DNA of 64,000 bases from Pseudomonadota bacterium (lineage in GTDB: Bacteria > Pseudomonadota > Alphaproteobacteria > UBA8366): positions 124,001-188,000 of the forward strand of contig JAYZAS010000001.1 in assembly GCA_036339585.1 (NCBI GenBank). Direction: 5' to 3'. This document shows positions 46,499 through 56,103 of the stretch, one piece after another. The translations under genes and the position numbers were made by a program. Each line of letters opens with the position of its first letter. The first letter of the stretch is position 1. The notes under the pieces were generated by a model. It did no database searches. It was not told the origin of the DNA and saw nothing but the letters and a program-made list of their open reading frames with translations.

Positions 46499-46978
46499 TC
46501 ATTTCTTTCGCTTTTTATTTCGGTTCATATTTTTTCTTCTGGTCGGCAGCTGCGCAAGAAGTGAAACTTTTTTAAAACCCGCAGCACTTACAGCACCCAT
46601 AATTTCCATAACATGACCATATTCTAGGGATTTATCACCTCTTACAAAAATCCTAATTTCCGGATTGGCGTCTGTGACAGCAATGAGACGTGGAATAAAT
46701 TTTTCTTTCGAGACCTTAGCTTTTTGAACGAAAATTTCGCCCTTCGAATTTACAGATATTACCAACGGTTCATCTGTCTTGTTTAAGACTGCTGCTTTGG
46801 TTTTTGGCAAATCGACAGGTACACCCACCGTCAACAGAGGCGCCGTCACCATAAATATTATAAGCAACACAAGCATGACATCAACGAACGGTGTCACATT
46901 AATTTCCGCCATTGGCGAACGCCTAAATCGAGATCCGGATCTTGAAAAGCGACTGGTGTCTTGCAGAGATGCGCCCAC
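46499..46978 (-). CDS. tolR: Tol-Pal system protein TolR (ExbD family)
   Basis: This 159-residue inner-membrane protein has the ExbD/TolR pattern MAEINVTPFVDVMLVLLIIFMVTAPLLT, with the conserved Asp in the single membrane helix that carries the proton-motive-force-driven movement. The periplasmic part includes VDLPKTKAA and DKSLEYGHVMEIMGAVSAAGF, both typical. The C-terminus ends in a basic tail (RRKNMNRNKKRKK), which is unusual but may be only a lineage feature. It directly follows tolQ. Confidence 0.95.
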   Translation of the reverse strand: MGASLQDTSRFSRSGSRFRRSPMAEINVTPFVDVMLVLLIIFMVTAPLLTVGVPVDLPKTKAAVLNKTDEPLVISVNSKGEIFVQKAKVSKEKFIPRLIAVTDANPEIRIFVRGDKSLEYGHVMEIMGAVSAAGFKKVSLLAQLPTRRKNMNRNKKRKK

Positions 46979-47728
46979 TTAGCTTTTCCCCTCATCCAAA
47001 CGACGGGACAGAATAGCACTGAATTCCCCTGCAAATGCCTCAAGCCGGCTGCCATAGGTGCCAAGCTCAGATGTGATTTTGTTGTAGCCAACAACTGCTG
47101 GAATCGCCGCAACAAGACCTAATGCAGTGGCTAGCAGAGCCTCAGCAATTCCAGGCGCAACCACAGCAAGGCTTGTTTGCTTGGTAACAGCTATTGCTTG
47201 GAAACTATTCATTATACCCCAAACTGTTCCAAACAGGCCCACGAATGGCGCAGTGGAGCCTACTGACGCAAGAAACGTCATATATCGTTCCAATCTTTCC
47301 ATTTCGCGTCCTAATGTAACTTGCATTACGCGATCAATGCGTTGGCGCAAAGCCTCAGCTACCGATTGTTCAATCTTTCCCTTTGATAACGCCCTACGCC
47401 ATTCACGCATCGCTGATGAGAAAACTGCCGCCATTGGATCATGAGGATTTTGTCCTATCCGCTCGTAAAGATCGTCTAGTGAACCGCCAGACCAGAAAGC
47501 ATCTTCAAACTTAAAGGCCCTTTTTTCAAGGTTGCGCATTCGCAAAATCTTTTCGATTATGATAGCCCAAGTCCATACCGAAGCAGCTATGAGCGCAACC
47601 ATTACTGCTTTAACTACCCAATGAGCACGCCAAAACAGGCTCATTATCGAAAGGTCGGCCGCCTCTCTGGAGCCGGGCAAGGTCACAGCATCAATTACGG
47701 TTTGTTCCAATTTTTGTGCTCCTTTCAC
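46979..47728 (-). CDS. tolQ: Tol-Pal system protein TolQ (ExbB family)
   Basis: A 249-residue protein with three membrane helices (VKAVMVALIAASVWTWAIIIEKILR, LASVGSTAPFVGLFGTVWGIMNSF and GIAEALLATALGLVAAIPAVVGYN). The last two form the MotA/TolQ/ExbB channel signature. It makes the TolQR proton channel that energises TolA. It precedes tolR with no gap (stop and start adjacent), and a thioesterase gene stands 4 bp upstream, the usual ybgC-tolQ arrangement. Confidence 0.96.
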   Translation of the reverse strand: MKGAQKLEQTVIDAVTLPGSREAADLSIMSLFWRAHWVVKAVMVALIAASVWTWAIIIEKILRMRNLEKRAFKFEDAFWSGGSLDDLYERIGQNPHDPMAAVFSSAMREWRRALSKGKIEQSVAEALRQRIDRVMQVTLGREMERLERYMTFLASVGSTAPFVGLFGTVWGIMNSFQAIAVTKQTSLAVVAPGIAEALLATALGLVAAIPAVVGYNKITSELGTYGSRLEAFAGEFSAILSRRLDEGKS

Positions 47729-47732
47729 TTCG

Positions 47733-48152
47733 CTAGGTTAAGCCAAACGAACTGACCGATTCTCGGATTAGTTTTGGCAAACGGGTTGGCCGTCCAGCCT
47801 TGTTGAGGCATGCCATTTGGACGTTCATCTCAACCAGTCTATCGCTCTCCCTATATACCTCTTGGATCATGGTCATTGTGGCACCGCCAATTTTGGCTAC
47901 GCCAGTGCGCACCTCGAGCATATCGTCAAGTTTAGCAGGAAGTCTGTATTTTATCGCGCAACTACTAACCGCAAACGAAACACCGAATTCAACCATCACT
48001 TCAATATTCCCGGAGCCAATCGAGCGTAATAACTCACTACGAGCCCGTTCTGCGAACTTAAGATAATTGGCATAATAAACGATGCCGCCAGCGTCGGTAT
48101 CTTCGTAGTAGACTCGGGTTGTGTAGATATGCGGCAGGCTACCCATCACCAC
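47733..48152 (-). CDS. ybgC: Tol-Pal system-associated acyl-CoA thioesterase YbgC
   Basis: A 139-residue 4HBT-type hotdog thioesterase with the active-site segment [28 protein letters not shown] near residues 13-40, where the Asp of TDAGG is catalytic. It also has a later [23 protein letters not shown]. YbgC hydrolyses short acyl-CoAs and is tied to phospholipid and Tol-Pal function. Its start overlaps ruvB by 14 bp. The next in-frame ATG (48146) is an alternative start. Confidence 0.93.
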   Translation of the reverse strand: MVMGSLPHIYTTRVYYEDTDAGGIVYYANYLKFAERARSELLRSIGSGNIEVMVEFGVSFAVSSCAIKYRLPAKLDDMLEVRTGVAKIGGATMTMIQEVYRESDRLVEMNVQMACLNKAGRPTRLPKLIRESVSSFGLT

Positions 48153-49194
48153 CCCCCTGCGTATCTAGTAAACTCAATTGCTCGATTGCTTTTGACGGCG
48201 CCTCTAAGCCAAGACGCTGCCATGTTTGACTTGTAAGCATACGCCCGCGTGGGGTGCGTTGCAGCAATCCTTTTTGAATAAGGTAAGGCTCTATTACTTC
48301 CTCGAGAACATCACGCTGCTCCGCCAAGGCAGCAGCTAAGGTCTCAACCCCGACCGGCCCACCGCCATAATGCTCAGCGATAGCCGTAAGATATCGATGA
48401 TCCATCCGATCTAATCCCGCAGAATCCACACCCAGCTTTTCCAATGCAGAATCTGCAGCATCTGCATCTACTGTTTTTGCCTCGGCAACCATCGCAAAAT
48501 CCCGAACTCGGCGCAATAACCTGCCGGCAACACGCGGCGTACCGCGACTTCGTTTTGCAATCTCACTAGCCCCATCGATAGTCAGGTCCATCTGCAGAAG
48601 ACTAGCGCCACGTTCTACAATTTTAAGTAATTCTGACTCCTCATAGAAATTCATCCGCATCTGTATGCCAAATCTTTCGCGTAAAGGCGTTGTGATCAAT
48701 CCAGATCGGGTTGTTGCCCCAACCAAAGTGAACTTTGGCAGATCAATGCGAATGGATCTTGCTGCAGGGCCCTCGCCAATCATCAAATCGAGTTGGAAAT
48801 CCTCCATTGCCGGGTAGAGGACTTCCTCAATTGCCGGGTTGAGTCGATGAATCTCATCTATGAATAAAACATCGTGGGGCTGCAAATTCGTCAGAATGGC
48901 GGCCAGATCGCCCGCCTTCGCTATAACTGGGCCGGATGTGGCTCGAAACCCTGCGCCCAACTCGCGAGCAACTATTTGTGCTAATGTCGTTTTACCCAAA
49001 CCGGGCGGGCCAAAGAGCAAGGTGTGATCGAGTGCCTCGCGGCGTTTTTTAGCAGCATTTATAAAGACCGAGAGATTTTCTCGTACAGTCTGTTGCCCTA
49101 TGAATTCGCTAAGTTCCTGCGGACGCATTGTATTTTCGGACCGGTCCTCGGTGGCAAAATCAGTGGTTACGGCGCGGTCTGCCGTGTCGCTCAT
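48139..49194 (-). CDS. ruvB: Holliday junction branch migration DNA helicase RuvB
   Basis: A 351-residue AAA+ motor of the RuvABC complex. The family start [18 protein letters not shown] is followed by Walker [16 protein letters not shown] (about residue 62), Walker [18 protein letters not shown] and the arginine-finger region [17 protein letters not shown]. The C-terminal winged-helix ends in [13 protein letters not shown]. It drives branch migration at Holliday junctions bound by RuvA. It overlaps ruvA by 4 bp. Confidence 0.97.
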   Translation of the reverse strand: MSDTADRAVTTDFATEDRSENTMRPQELSEFIGQQTVRENLSVFINAAKKRREALDHTLLFGPPGLGKTTLAQIVARELGAGFRATSGPVIAKAGDLAAILTNLQPHDVLFIDEIHRLNPAIEEVLYPAMEDFQLDLMIGEGPAARSIRIDLPKFTLVGATTRSGLITTPLRERFGIQMRMNFYEESELLKIVERGASLLQMDLTIDGASEIAKRSRGTPRVAGRLLRRVRDFAMVAEAKTVDADAADSALEKLGVDSAGLDRMDHRYLTAIAEHYGGGPVGVETLAAALAEQRDVLEEVIEPYLIQKGLLQRTPRGRMLTSQTWQRLGLEAPSKAIEQLSLLDTQGGGDG

Positions 49195-49799
49195 TGACTA
49201 AGCTCCTTTAAGCCAGATTTAATTAGATCATCTAAACCAATATCTGCCCCTAATGTTTGCGAAGCACGTGATACCGCTTCAATCGCCTGCATGCGCGAAA
49301 ACCCAAGGTTCACGAGTGCAGACACCGCCTCCCTGTCAAAACTATTAATGCTTTTCTCCGACAGTGCAAAGTCCGAGATTTGCCCATCAACCGCAAGCTT
49401 GCCTATTTTATCATGAAGTTCAGCAACTATACGCTGCGCGAGTTTCGGGCCGATTCCGTTAGCCTGTCCTACGATTGCTTTATCTTTAGCTACCACTGCA
49501 TCCGTCAGTTCCTTGCAAGTGAGAGTAGTCATGATAGACAGTGCTACTTTAGCACCAACGCCTTGCACTGTTGTTAGCATCCGGAACCAATCACGTTCGG
49601 TAACATCGTTAAACCCGTAGAGATGAATGTGGTCTTCCCGCACGTGAGTTTCGATCTGCAGTGTTACCATTTGGCCAAGTGGTGGTAATCCAGACAAAGT
49701 ACGTCCAGAACAAAAAACAATATAGCCAACGCCACTAACATCTATGGTTGCCCAATTTTCACCCAATGTATCGAGGAGCCCTGTAAGCTTGCCAATCAT
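49191..49799 (-). CDS. ruvA: Holliday junction branch migration protein RuvA
   Basis: The start [10 protein letters not shown] at 49799 makes an ATGA overlap with the ruvC stop and matches the family; a longer open frame to 49835 does not. The roughly 202-residue protein has domain I ([19 protein letters not shown]), the helix-hairpin-helix domain II ([17 protein letters not shown]-like segment [18 protein letters not shown] and [20 protein letters not shown]) and domain III ([22 protein letters not shown]) that contacts RuvB. It holds the Holliday junction in a square-planar form. Confidence 0.97.
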   Translation of the reverse strand: MIGKLTGLLDTLGENWATIDVSGVGYIVFCSGRTLSGLPPLGQMVTLQIETHVREDHIHLYGFNDVTERDWFRMLTTVQGVGAKVALSIMTTLTCKELTDAVVAKDKAIVGQANGIGPKLAQRIVAELHDKIGKLAVDGQISDFALSEKSINSFDREAVSALVNLGFSRMQAIEAVSRASQTLGADIGLDDLIKSGLKELSQ

Positions 49800-50311
49800 G
49801 TTAATACTCTCTGCAAAGTCATATTCTTTTCCCAACTCATCTCGGTCTCTCGGGTGTTAGCGTGACAGATTGCGACCGCCAACGCATCAGCTGCATCTGC
49901 GCTAGAAAATTGACATCCGGGTAAGATCCGCCCAACCATCATTTGAATTTGTTCTTTGCTAGCGTGCCCTGCCCCTACGACCGACTTTTTAATACGATTT
50001 GCAGAATATTCTGCTACGGTCAGACCCGCCAACGCAGGCGTTAAGACAACCACGCCTCGCGCCTCGCCCAACTTGATTGTAGATCGCGGGTTCTTATTTA
50101 GAAAAGTTTCTTCTACCGCCGCTTCGCTTGGTTTATGGCGGCAGATTGCTTCTAAAAGCCCATCGTGAAGTACACGTAAACGTTCGCCCAACCCATCTTT
50201 AGGGCGAGGTCGTACCGTACCATCGGCAACATAAGTTAGATGATTAACCTCAACATCGATGACTCCCCAACCTGTATTTCTAAGACCAGGATCCAAACCA
50301 ATAATACGCAT
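49796..50311 (-). CDS. ruvC: Crossover junction endodeoxyribonuclease RuvC
   Basis: A 171-residue RNase H-fold resolvase. Active-site carboxylates are seen in IIGLDPGLRNTGWGVID (Asp7), AAVEETFLNKNPRSTIKLGEARGV (Glu in the second strand) and the C-terminal SSADAADALAVAICHA (two Asp). It cuts Holliday junctions symmetrically. ruvC begins 13 bp after yebC ends, the usual yebC-ruvC-ruvA-ruvB order. Confidence 0.97.
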   Translation of the reverse strand: MRIIGLDPGLRNTGWGVIDVEVNHLTYVADGTVRPRPKDGLGERLRVLHDGLLEAICRHKPSEAAVEETFLNKNPRSTIKLGEARGVVVLTPALAGLTVAEYSANRIKKSVVGAGHASKEQIQMMVGRILPGCQFSSADAADALAVAICHANTRETEMSWEKNMTLQRVLT

Positions 50312-50324
50312 ATTCCTTAAAGCC

Positions 50325-51074
50325 CTATGCTGTTAATTTTTCAATGACATCATCGGCAATTTCAAAATTTGCTGAAACGGTTTGAACATCATCATTATCA
50401 TCAAGTGCTTCAAAGAAATTGAGCAGCTTTGGCACATCGTTGTCATCGACTTGAACGGTATTTTGTGGCCGCCAGACCAGCTTCGCCGATTGTGGCTCAC
50501 CAAAATTAGTCTCCAAAGCGTTTGAAATAGCGTGTAGTTCAGTTGCTGTGCAAATTATCTCATGGCTTTCATCGTTCGTAATAACATCTTCCGCACCGGC
50601 TTCTAGAGCCGCCTCAAACATGGTGTCAGAATCTGCTTCACTCAACGCGTAACGAATCTCACCTACATGGTCGAAAAGAAAACTTACGGCGCCCGTCTCA
50701 GCAAGTGACCCTCCATGCTTGGAAAAAATCGCGCGCACCTCAGATGCAGTCCTGTTACGATTATCTGTGAGGGCTTCGATAACAATTGCAATACCGCTTG
50801 GACCATAGCCTTCATACCGGATTTCCTCAAAATCATCACCCTCACCGCCTCCAGCACCTTTTTTTATGGCTCTTTCCATGTTGTCTTTCGGCATGTTACC
50901 GCTGCGGGCGGACGCAATAGCTGCACGTAAACGTGGATTGGAAGATGGATCATCTCCACCCATTTTTGCTGCAACTGTTAGCTCCCGCCCTAACTTAGCG
51001 AATAGCTTGGCGCGTTTTTTATCCTGCGCTCCTTTGCGATACATGATGTTTTTAAATTGTGAGTGACCTGCCAT
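50325..51074 (-). CDS. yebC: YebC/PmpR family DNA-binding or translation-associated protein
   Basis: A 249-residue protein that matches the family from its first residues ([40 protein letters not shown]) through [59 protein letters not shown] and [16 protein letters not shown]. Members were called transcription regulators; more recent work shows some help ribosomes at proline stretches. It is the first gene of the ruvCAB-tol unit. The 444 bp in front of it should contain its promoter. Confidence 0.95.
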   Translation of the reverse strand: MAGHSQFKNIMYRKGAQDKKRAKLFAKLGRELTVAAKMGGDDPSSNPRLRAAIASARSGNMPKDNMERAIKKGAGGGEGDDFEEIRYEGYGPSGIAIVIEALTDNRNRTASEVRAIFSKHGGSLAETGAVSFLFDHVGEIRYALSEADSDTMFEAALEAGAEDVITNDESHEIICTATELHAISNALETNFGEPQSAKLVWRPQNTVQVDDNDVPKLLNFFEALDDNDDVQTVSANFEIADDVIEKLTA

Positions 51075-51518
51075 GCTTCAAATTCCACTTAAAAAATCGT
51101 GTATAACAACATACAGAGATTAACCCCTTCATCTATACCAAATATGGATATAAAAGGCATATTATTTAACTTGGGTAGAAGTTTATTGTGTCAATAATGA
51201 GGTGGTTGAGATGCGATTTTGGATTTTAAGGGGTTACGGAACGGCCAAACTCCGCTGCAAGGCTAACTTCTGAATGCCGTGGGCTTGGGCCCCAGACTAA
51301 TAACATGAACTTTTTCTTATCCCTTACTAGATGCGCCGACTTCTTTTTCTAACCAAGACCACCAAGAGCGTCTTGTTTCGACTGAAAACAACTGGCATCC
51401 TGAACTCACAACTGTAATGGACTCAATTAATGCTTTTTGCTCATTCAACACAGCATAGAAACAAAAAGCCACGAGAAGCCCTGTAAATCGCATTGCGACT
51501 ACTTTTGGCAGACCTAGG
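51075..51518. other. Intergenic region upstream of yebC
   Basis: No recognised gene lies here. On the minus strand a perfect TTGACA (51194-51189) followed 19 nt later by TTAAAT (51169-51164) could be the yebC promoter, although the spacing is long. A GC-rich patch around 51235-51300 (including GGGCCC) stands out against the AT-rich rest and could be a small RNA or leader. A 58-residue ORF beginning at 51493 on the minus strand has a hydrophobic start (FTGLLVAFCFYAVL) but no ribosome binding site, so I do not call it. Confidence 0.45.
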
Positions 51519-52337
51519 TCAAAGAGTAGGTATATGGTTTTGCAATCTACCTCCAATTCGGACGGGTTCTATGCGAGAAGCAAGTCCGGTGGATGGATCA
51601 GTCTCAAAGAAAGTTCCGCACAAGGTGGCCTCCCCATTCGCTGGAGATAATCGAACTCTCGGGAATCTTCGATAAAAATTGGCTATTGAACCATCTTTTT
51701 GCATGCCAATTACAGAATCATAGTCACCGCACATCCCCGCATCAGCTTGAAATGCCGTACCACCTACTAAAACATGGGAATCGGCCGTCGGCACATGAGT
51801 ATGCGTGCCAACAACCAAACTAGCATGCCCATCAGCAACGTGTCCCAGAGCCATTTTTTCACTGGTTGCCTCTCCATGCACATCGACAATAATTGCTTCA
51901 AAACCCGCTGATTTTGGTGTTCCCAAGGGCAGTTCGCCCTCTAAAGCCGAGAAGGGATCGTCTAGCAGCTCCATAAATAATCGGGCCATAATGTTTATGA
52001 CCTTGATTTTCCGACCTGACCCGTCAGTATAGATGCCCATCCCTCGACCAGGCGTCTCTGCAGGAAGGTTTAATGGGCGCAATAAACGTTTTTCTTGTGC
52101 AATGTAAGGAATGATTTCAGGTTTATCCCAACTGTGGTTGCCGCCCGTTATAACATCCACTCCGATTTCGAAAAGTTCTCCACAAATCTTTTCGGTTATG
52201 CCGAAGCCGTGAGCCGCGTTTTCTGCATTAGCGACAACAAAATCCAGTTTTAAGGCACGCCTTAAACTAGGCAACTCTCTCGAAACCACGGCGCGACCGC
52301 TTCTAGCTACGATATCGCCTAAAAACAAGACCCTCAT
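51519..52337 (-). CDS. TIGR00282 family metallophosphoesterase (YmdB-like)
   Basis: A 272-residue protein with the metal ligands of the YmdB family: VLFLGDIVARSGR at the start, VVANAENAAHGFGIT, VDVITGGNHSWDKPEI, VDVHGEATSEK, and VVGTHTHVPTADSHVLVGGTAFQADAGMCGDYDSVIGM. YmdB in Bacillus is a cyclic-nucleotide/RNA-linked phosphodiesterase, and the substrate in alphaproteobacteria is unsettled. It follows the 5-FTHF cyclo-ligase gene by 16 bp, and both probably share a transcript. Confidence 0.93.
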   Translation of the reverse strand: MRVLFLGDIVARSGRAVVSRELPSLRRALKLDFVVANAENAAHGFGITEKICGELFEIGVDVITGGNHSWDKPEIIPYIAQEKRLLRPLNLPAETPGRGMGIYTDGSGRKIKVINIMARLFMELLDDPFSALEGELPLGTPKSAGFEAIIVDVHGEATSEKMALGHVADGHASLVVGTHTHVPTADSHVLVGGTAFQADAGMCGDYDSVIGMQKDGSIANFYRRFPRVRLSPANGEATLCGTFFETDPSTGLASRIEPVRIGGRLQNHIPTL

Positions 52338-52353
52338 TACAACCTACCCATTA

Positions 52354-52932
52354 CTAGACCCTTACTTTTCTATTGTTAGCCTCAGTTACTATCCAATCAA
52401 GCCTTTGATCACTTGAACATGTCGGAACTTCGTTTATCTCTTGGCCAGCATAAGCTATCCCAACAGCTGTGACTTTTTTTTCTTTTCGAAGCTCCGCGAG
52501 CGTACGATCATAATAACCACCCCCGTAACCCAATCGCCCTCCTGCAGAATCGAACGCTAGAAGCGGTATCATCAATATATCTGGCGCAATAAGAGCGGAG
52601 CTTCCAGCAGGTTGCAGGGTGCCGTATGGGCCCTTTACTAATTGCATATTTTCTGACCAGCCTTGAAACACAAGCCTCTTTTGGTCGGAAATAACAGCTG
52701 GCAATGAAACTGCGATCCCAGCACACGATAATTTTTGCAAAAGAGGCTTAACATCAAATTCAGTAGAAATTGGCCAATAACCCGCAATGCTACCATCGCC
52801 AATGATAGTCAACGCCTCCATGAAATTTTCTGCAAGGTCCGCGGCAGCGCTGGTGGCACTGGCTGATAACAGAGCTCTTTTTTTCTTTGAATAAGCCCTT
52901 ATTCGGATTTTCTGAGCCGCTACATCGATCAT
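52354..52932 (-). CDS. 5-formyltetrahydrofolate cyclo-ligase
   Basis: The start at 52932 (MIDVAAQKIRIRAYSKKKRALL) is favoured because a start at 52947 would lie within the 6S RNA end. The 192-residue enzyme converts 5-formyl-THF to 5,10-methenyl-THF with ATP. The family motifs are AGYWPISTEFDVKPLL near residue 54, KGPYGTLQPAGS, and the ATP loop in DILMIPLLAFDSAGGRLGYGGGYYDRTLAEL. It follows 6S RNA, as in many proteobacteria where a folate or fau gene is co-transcribed with ssrS. Confidence 0.94.
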   Translation of the reverse strand: MIDVAAQKIRIRAYSKKKRALLSASATSAAADLAENFMEALTIIGDGSIAGYWPISTEFDVKPLLQKLSCAGIAVSLPAVISDQKRLVFQGWSENMQLVKGPYGTLQPAGSSALIAPDILMIPLLAFDSAGGRLGYGGGYYDRTLAELRKEKKVTAVGIAYAGQEINEVPTCSSDQRLDWIVTEANNRKVRV

Positions 52933-52946
52933 TACCAAGAAAAACA

Positions 52947-53097
52947 CCGCCGCGACGGCCGTTGATCGAGTACATCCTCATGGGACCTGGATAACCAGGT
53001 GGGTACCATATGCTGGAGCCACGACCCCAACAGGGACAGTTCCCTGAGAAATGTTATCGCCCCCGGGATATTCGAGACCTCACGAACCGCGCAGCGG
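52947..53097 (-). ncRNA. ssrS: 6S RNA
   Basis: The gene lies between zapA and the 5-FTHF cyclo-ligase gene, the conserved location of 6S RNA in proteobacteria. On the minus strand CCGCUGCGCGGUU (53097-53085) can pair with the 3' segment at 52960-52947 over about 13 bp with one bulged A, forming the terminal stem. The interior has GGGAACUGUCCC and ACCUGG/CCAGGU hairpins, consistent with the long irregular hairpin and central bulge of 6S RNA. 6S RNA mimics an open promoter and binds housekeeping RNA polymerase. Exact ends are estimates. Confidence 0.82.
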
Positions 53098-53106
53098 ATA
53101 AACATT

Positions 53107-53472
53107 CTATACCTCGGTATCTTCGAGCTTGCTAGCAAGAGCTTCAATACGCTCTAAACATAATTCCAAAGAATCAATTGTTTTTATATCCTCACCAGAG
53201 GGTGTTTGCTGCCCCTCGAGTCTGGTGAGCAGGTCAACATCTGCCTCTCCTCGTTCGGCTGATAGCGCGGCGTATGCATCACCCAGTTCATCAGCAACTA
53301 ACAAACTTGCCATCAAAAGCAACCTATTCTCACCTACCTGACCTACTGACCCCGCAATCTCAATCACACGCTTATCGATATATTCAGCCAGGCGAGCTAA
53401 ATGCTCCTCTTGGCCATCTTCACAGGCAATAACGTACTTTCTGCCATTAATCGTGATCGATAAATCACTCAT
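53107..53472 (-). CDS. zapA: Cell division protein ZapA
   Basis: A 121-residue protein with the ZapA head (LSITINGRKYVIACEDGQEEHLARLAEYIDKRV), the VGENRLLLMASLLVADELGDAY segment, and a C-terminal coiled coil (DSLELCLERIEALASKLED). ZapA bundles FtsZ filaments at the division site. It is followed at 9-10 bp by 6S RNA and preceded by another small coiled-coil gene, an arrangement that is common in alphaproteobacteria. Confidence 0.93.
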   Translation of the reverse strand: MSDLSITINGRKYVIACEDGQEEHLARLAEYIDKRVIEIAGSVGQVGENRLLLMASLLVADELGDAYAALSAERGEADVDLLTRLEGQQTPSGEDIKTIDSLELCLERIEALASKLEDTEV

Positions 53473-53500
53473 ACTTTCTCTTATTCCGCTCAGATTAATT

Positions 53501-53737
53501 TCAGCCGTCGTTTGTCAGAATACAGTTCAATCGCTTAATGATAATCCCTACTCGATCGGCCATCTTTTCGTTCTGCAATCGCAGCTGCGCGCATTCTTCC
53601 CGAGCTTCGTCTAACTGACGCACACAATGCTCCTGATTAGAAACGACTGATACAACATCCGACTTTTTCAAAGCTACCTGCTCAAGGCGTTCCGTTACAT
53701 TTTCTAATCTATCGCGTATTTCAGCCAGACGTGACAT
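53501..53737 (-). CDS. Small coiled-coil protein upstream of zapA (DUF4164-like)
   Basis: This 78-residue protein is almost wholly a predicted coiled coil: RLAEIRDRLENVTERLEQVAL at the start and LDEAREECAQLRLQNEKMADRVGIIIKRLNCIL at the end. Alphaproteobacteria often have a small coiled-coil protein just upstream of zapA, which has been suggested to work with it in the divisome. The spacing of 28 bp and the same strand support co-transcription. I cannot assign a Pfam family with certainty. Confidence 0.75.
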   Translation of the reverse strand: MSRLAEIRDRLENVTERLEQVALKKSDVVSVVSNQEHCVRQLDEAREECAQLRLQNEKMADRVGIIIKRLNCILTNDG

Positions 53738-53978
53738 TGATTAACCCATAGTTTATTGATTGGTTCTTCGACACAGCTACATTGGAGCAATAAGAAAAAG
53801 CTACTAGCAATTAATTGCAAGTGTTTTTGCACTAATTGTTTTGTCAAGTTCAACTTAAGATAGTTTTCACAAATAAACCTCACTTCACCAAGCAAGAATT
53901 GTTGACGGTTCTTAGGCAACGCGGCATGCTGTAAAAATCAAATAAGATATTAATCATAAGCCACACAGCATACAACAT

Positions 53979-55982
53979 ATGACAGATAACTTAGCTATTA
54001 ATGAAGCTGAACCAAGCCACACGGAAATGGCAAATGCTATCCGAGTGCTATCGATGGACGCCGTTCAGGCAGCGAATTCCGGGCACCCCGGAGCGCCAAT
54101 GGGAATGGCTGATATCGCTACCGTATTGTTCACTCGCTTTTTAAAGTTCGACCCTAGCAATCCGGACTGGGCTGATCGAGATCGTTTCGTTCTTTCGAAT
54201 GGCCATGCGTCAATGCTGCTTTACAGCTTACTGCATTTAACAGGCTACGAGGACATGGGCGTTGATCAATTACGCACGTTTCGTCAACTCGGTAGTCGCA
54301 CAGCTGGCCATCCTGAGTTTGGCCATGCGGCAGGTGTGGAAACCACGACCGGGCCACTAGGACAAGGCATCGCAAATGCAGTCGGAATGGCAATTGCCGA
54401 ACGACTTTTAAATGCGCGCTTTGGTGATGAAATTGTCAACCATCGCACATATGTATTCGCCGGAGACGGTTGCCTCATGGAAGGCGTGAGCCACGAGGCT
54501 ATATCACTTGCTGGACATCTCAAGTTAAACAAATTGATTTTACTTTTTGATGACAACCAAATTTCTATAGATGGCCAGACCTCAATCGCCGTAAGCGATG
54601 ATCAACAAAGGCGGTTTGATGCTGTTGGATGGCACACACAAGCTGTTGACGGCCACGACCCAGAAGCGATCGCAGAAGCAATCGATAATGCCCAAAAAGA
54701 GGATCGACCATCGATGATAGCGTGTAAAACAGTAATAGGGTACGGGGCGCCCAATAAACAAGGAAGCGAAGTCACACATGGTGCGCCGTTGGGTAATGAA
54801 GAGATTGCGGCAACGCGAGAGCACCTAAACTGGCAATATGACCCTTTTGTTATTCCTGAGGCAGTTTCGAACGCATGGAGTCGTGCCGGCGCGAGATGCC
54901 AACAAGAATTCCAATCATGGAGCATGCGCCTAGATGAGCTAGACGAGAAAACAAGAGATCAATTTGAATGTCGAATGGCTGGAGACTTGCCCGAGCAATG
55001 GACTGAAGCAATAATAGATTTCAAAAAAGAAGCAGCAGCCAAGCAAGACCGGCTGGCGACCCGGCAGGCGTCTAAGCTTACACTTGATGCACTCAGCCCA
55101 GTGATTCCCGAATTAATAGGTGGTTCAGCTGATTTAACTGGGTCCAACCTCACTAAGGCCAATGATATGAAGCCCATCAGCCCTCATGATTTCTCGGGCA
55201 ACTACATTTATTACGGAGTACGGGAACATGGCATGGCGGCAGCAATGAACGGCATGGCACTTCATGGAGGCGTTATTCCTTATGGAGGTACTTTTCTGAT
55301 ATTCACTGATTATTGCCGTCCTTCAATTCGCCTCTCAGGGCTCATGGGGCAAAGAGTCATTTACGTAATGACACACGATTCTATTGGACTGGGCGAAGAT
55401 GGCCCTACTCATCAACCAGTAGAACATTTGGCTGCGTTGCGAGCTATTCCAAACGTAAGAGTATTCCGACCAGCTGACGCAACTGAAACGGCTGAATGTT
55501 GGGAGCTAGCATTAAAGTGTGCAGCAGGCCCGTCTATAATCGCATTAACCCGACAGGGTGTTGCGTCGGTCCGCAATCGATTCTCCTCAGATAATTTAGC
55601 CAGCAAGGGTGCGTATATTCTTAGAGAACCAGATGGTGATCGTCAGGCTACAATAATAGCTACTGGATCAGAAGTTGAGATTGCGTGTGCAGCTCGAAAA
55701 AAATTACAAAACGATGGGATTGCAACGGCTGTAGTTTCCGCACCCTGCCTTGAATTATTTGACCAACAGGATGAAAAATATAAAGAGGCGATACTCGGGG
55801 TGGGGCACCCCAAAGTCGCCGTTGAAGCGGCGGTGGGATTCGGCTGGGAACGCTATGTAGGCTCAGATGGTATATTCGTTGGAATGACGTCATTTGGGGC
55901 CTCAGGGCCAGCCGAAGACCTATACACCCATTTTGGCATTACACCCGAGGCAATTGTTGGTGCAGTGAAAAGTCGCATTTAA
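53979..55982 (+). CDS. tkt: Transketolase
   Basis: A 667-residue thiamine diphosphate enzyme of the pentose phosphate and Calvin-type pathways. The early motif AVQAANSGHPGAPMGMADIATVLF is near residues 29-52. The ThDP-binding motif is GDGCLMEGVSHEAISLAGHLKLNKLILLFDDN near 155. The pyrimidine domain has GVREHGMAAAMNGMALHGG, with its catalytic Glu in G-V-R-E-H, and THDSIGLGEDGPTHQPVEHLAALR is transketolase-specific. It begins a plus-strand glycolytic cluster with gap and fba. No clear ribosome binding site precedes the ATG. Confidence 0.97.
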   Translation: MTDNLAINEAEPSHTEMANAIRVLSMDAVQAANSGHPGAPMGMADIATVLFTRFLKFDPSNPDWADRDRFVLSNGHASMLLYSLLHLTGYEDMGVDQLRTFRQLGSRTAGHPEFGHAAGVETTTGPLGQGIANAVGMAIAERLLNARFGDEIVNHRTYVFAGDGCLMEGVSHEAISLAGHLKLNKLILLFDDNQISIDGQTSIAVSDDQQRRFDAVGWHTQAVDGHDPEAIAEAIDNAQKEDRPSMIACKTVIGYGAPNKQGSEVTHGAPLGNEEIAATREHLNWQYDPFVIPEAVSNAWSRAGARCQQEFQSWSMRLDELDEKTRDQFECRMAGDLPEQWTEAIIDFKKEAAAKQDRLATRQASKLTLDALSPVIPELIGGSADLTGSNLTKANDMKPISPHDFSGNYIYYGVREHGMAAAMNGMALHGGVIPYGGTFLIFTDYCRPSIRLSGLMGQRVIYVMTHDSIGLGEDGPTHQPVEHLAALRAIPNVRVFRPADATETAECWELALKCAAGPSIIALTRQGVASVRNRFSSDNLASKGAYILREPDGDRQATIIATGSEVEIACAARKKLQNDGIATAVVSAPCLELFDQQDEKYKEAILGVGHPKVAVEAAVGFGWERYVGSDGIFVGMTSFGASGPAEDLYTHFGITPEAIVGAVKSRI

Positions 55983-56103
55983 TTATGGCTGTATCCTCTA
56001 TGCTTGAACCTCGCCGTCATTCAGTTTACATCAGCGCCACAGTTTAAATAAAGTAGCAGGATCCATCAGTAAAAGGCCGGCTAGTAAATTTGGGGGAGTT
56101 CCT

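Noticed and set aside
45681-46502. A long open frame parallel to tolA, 273 codons.
   Set aside because: It is a frame shadow of the Lys/Pro-rich tolA gene and has no domain of its own.
51317-51493. A 58-codon minus-strand ORF with a hydrophobic N-terminus in the gap before yebC.
   Set aside because: No ribosome binding site and no recognisable family; it may be chance coding in a non-coding gap.
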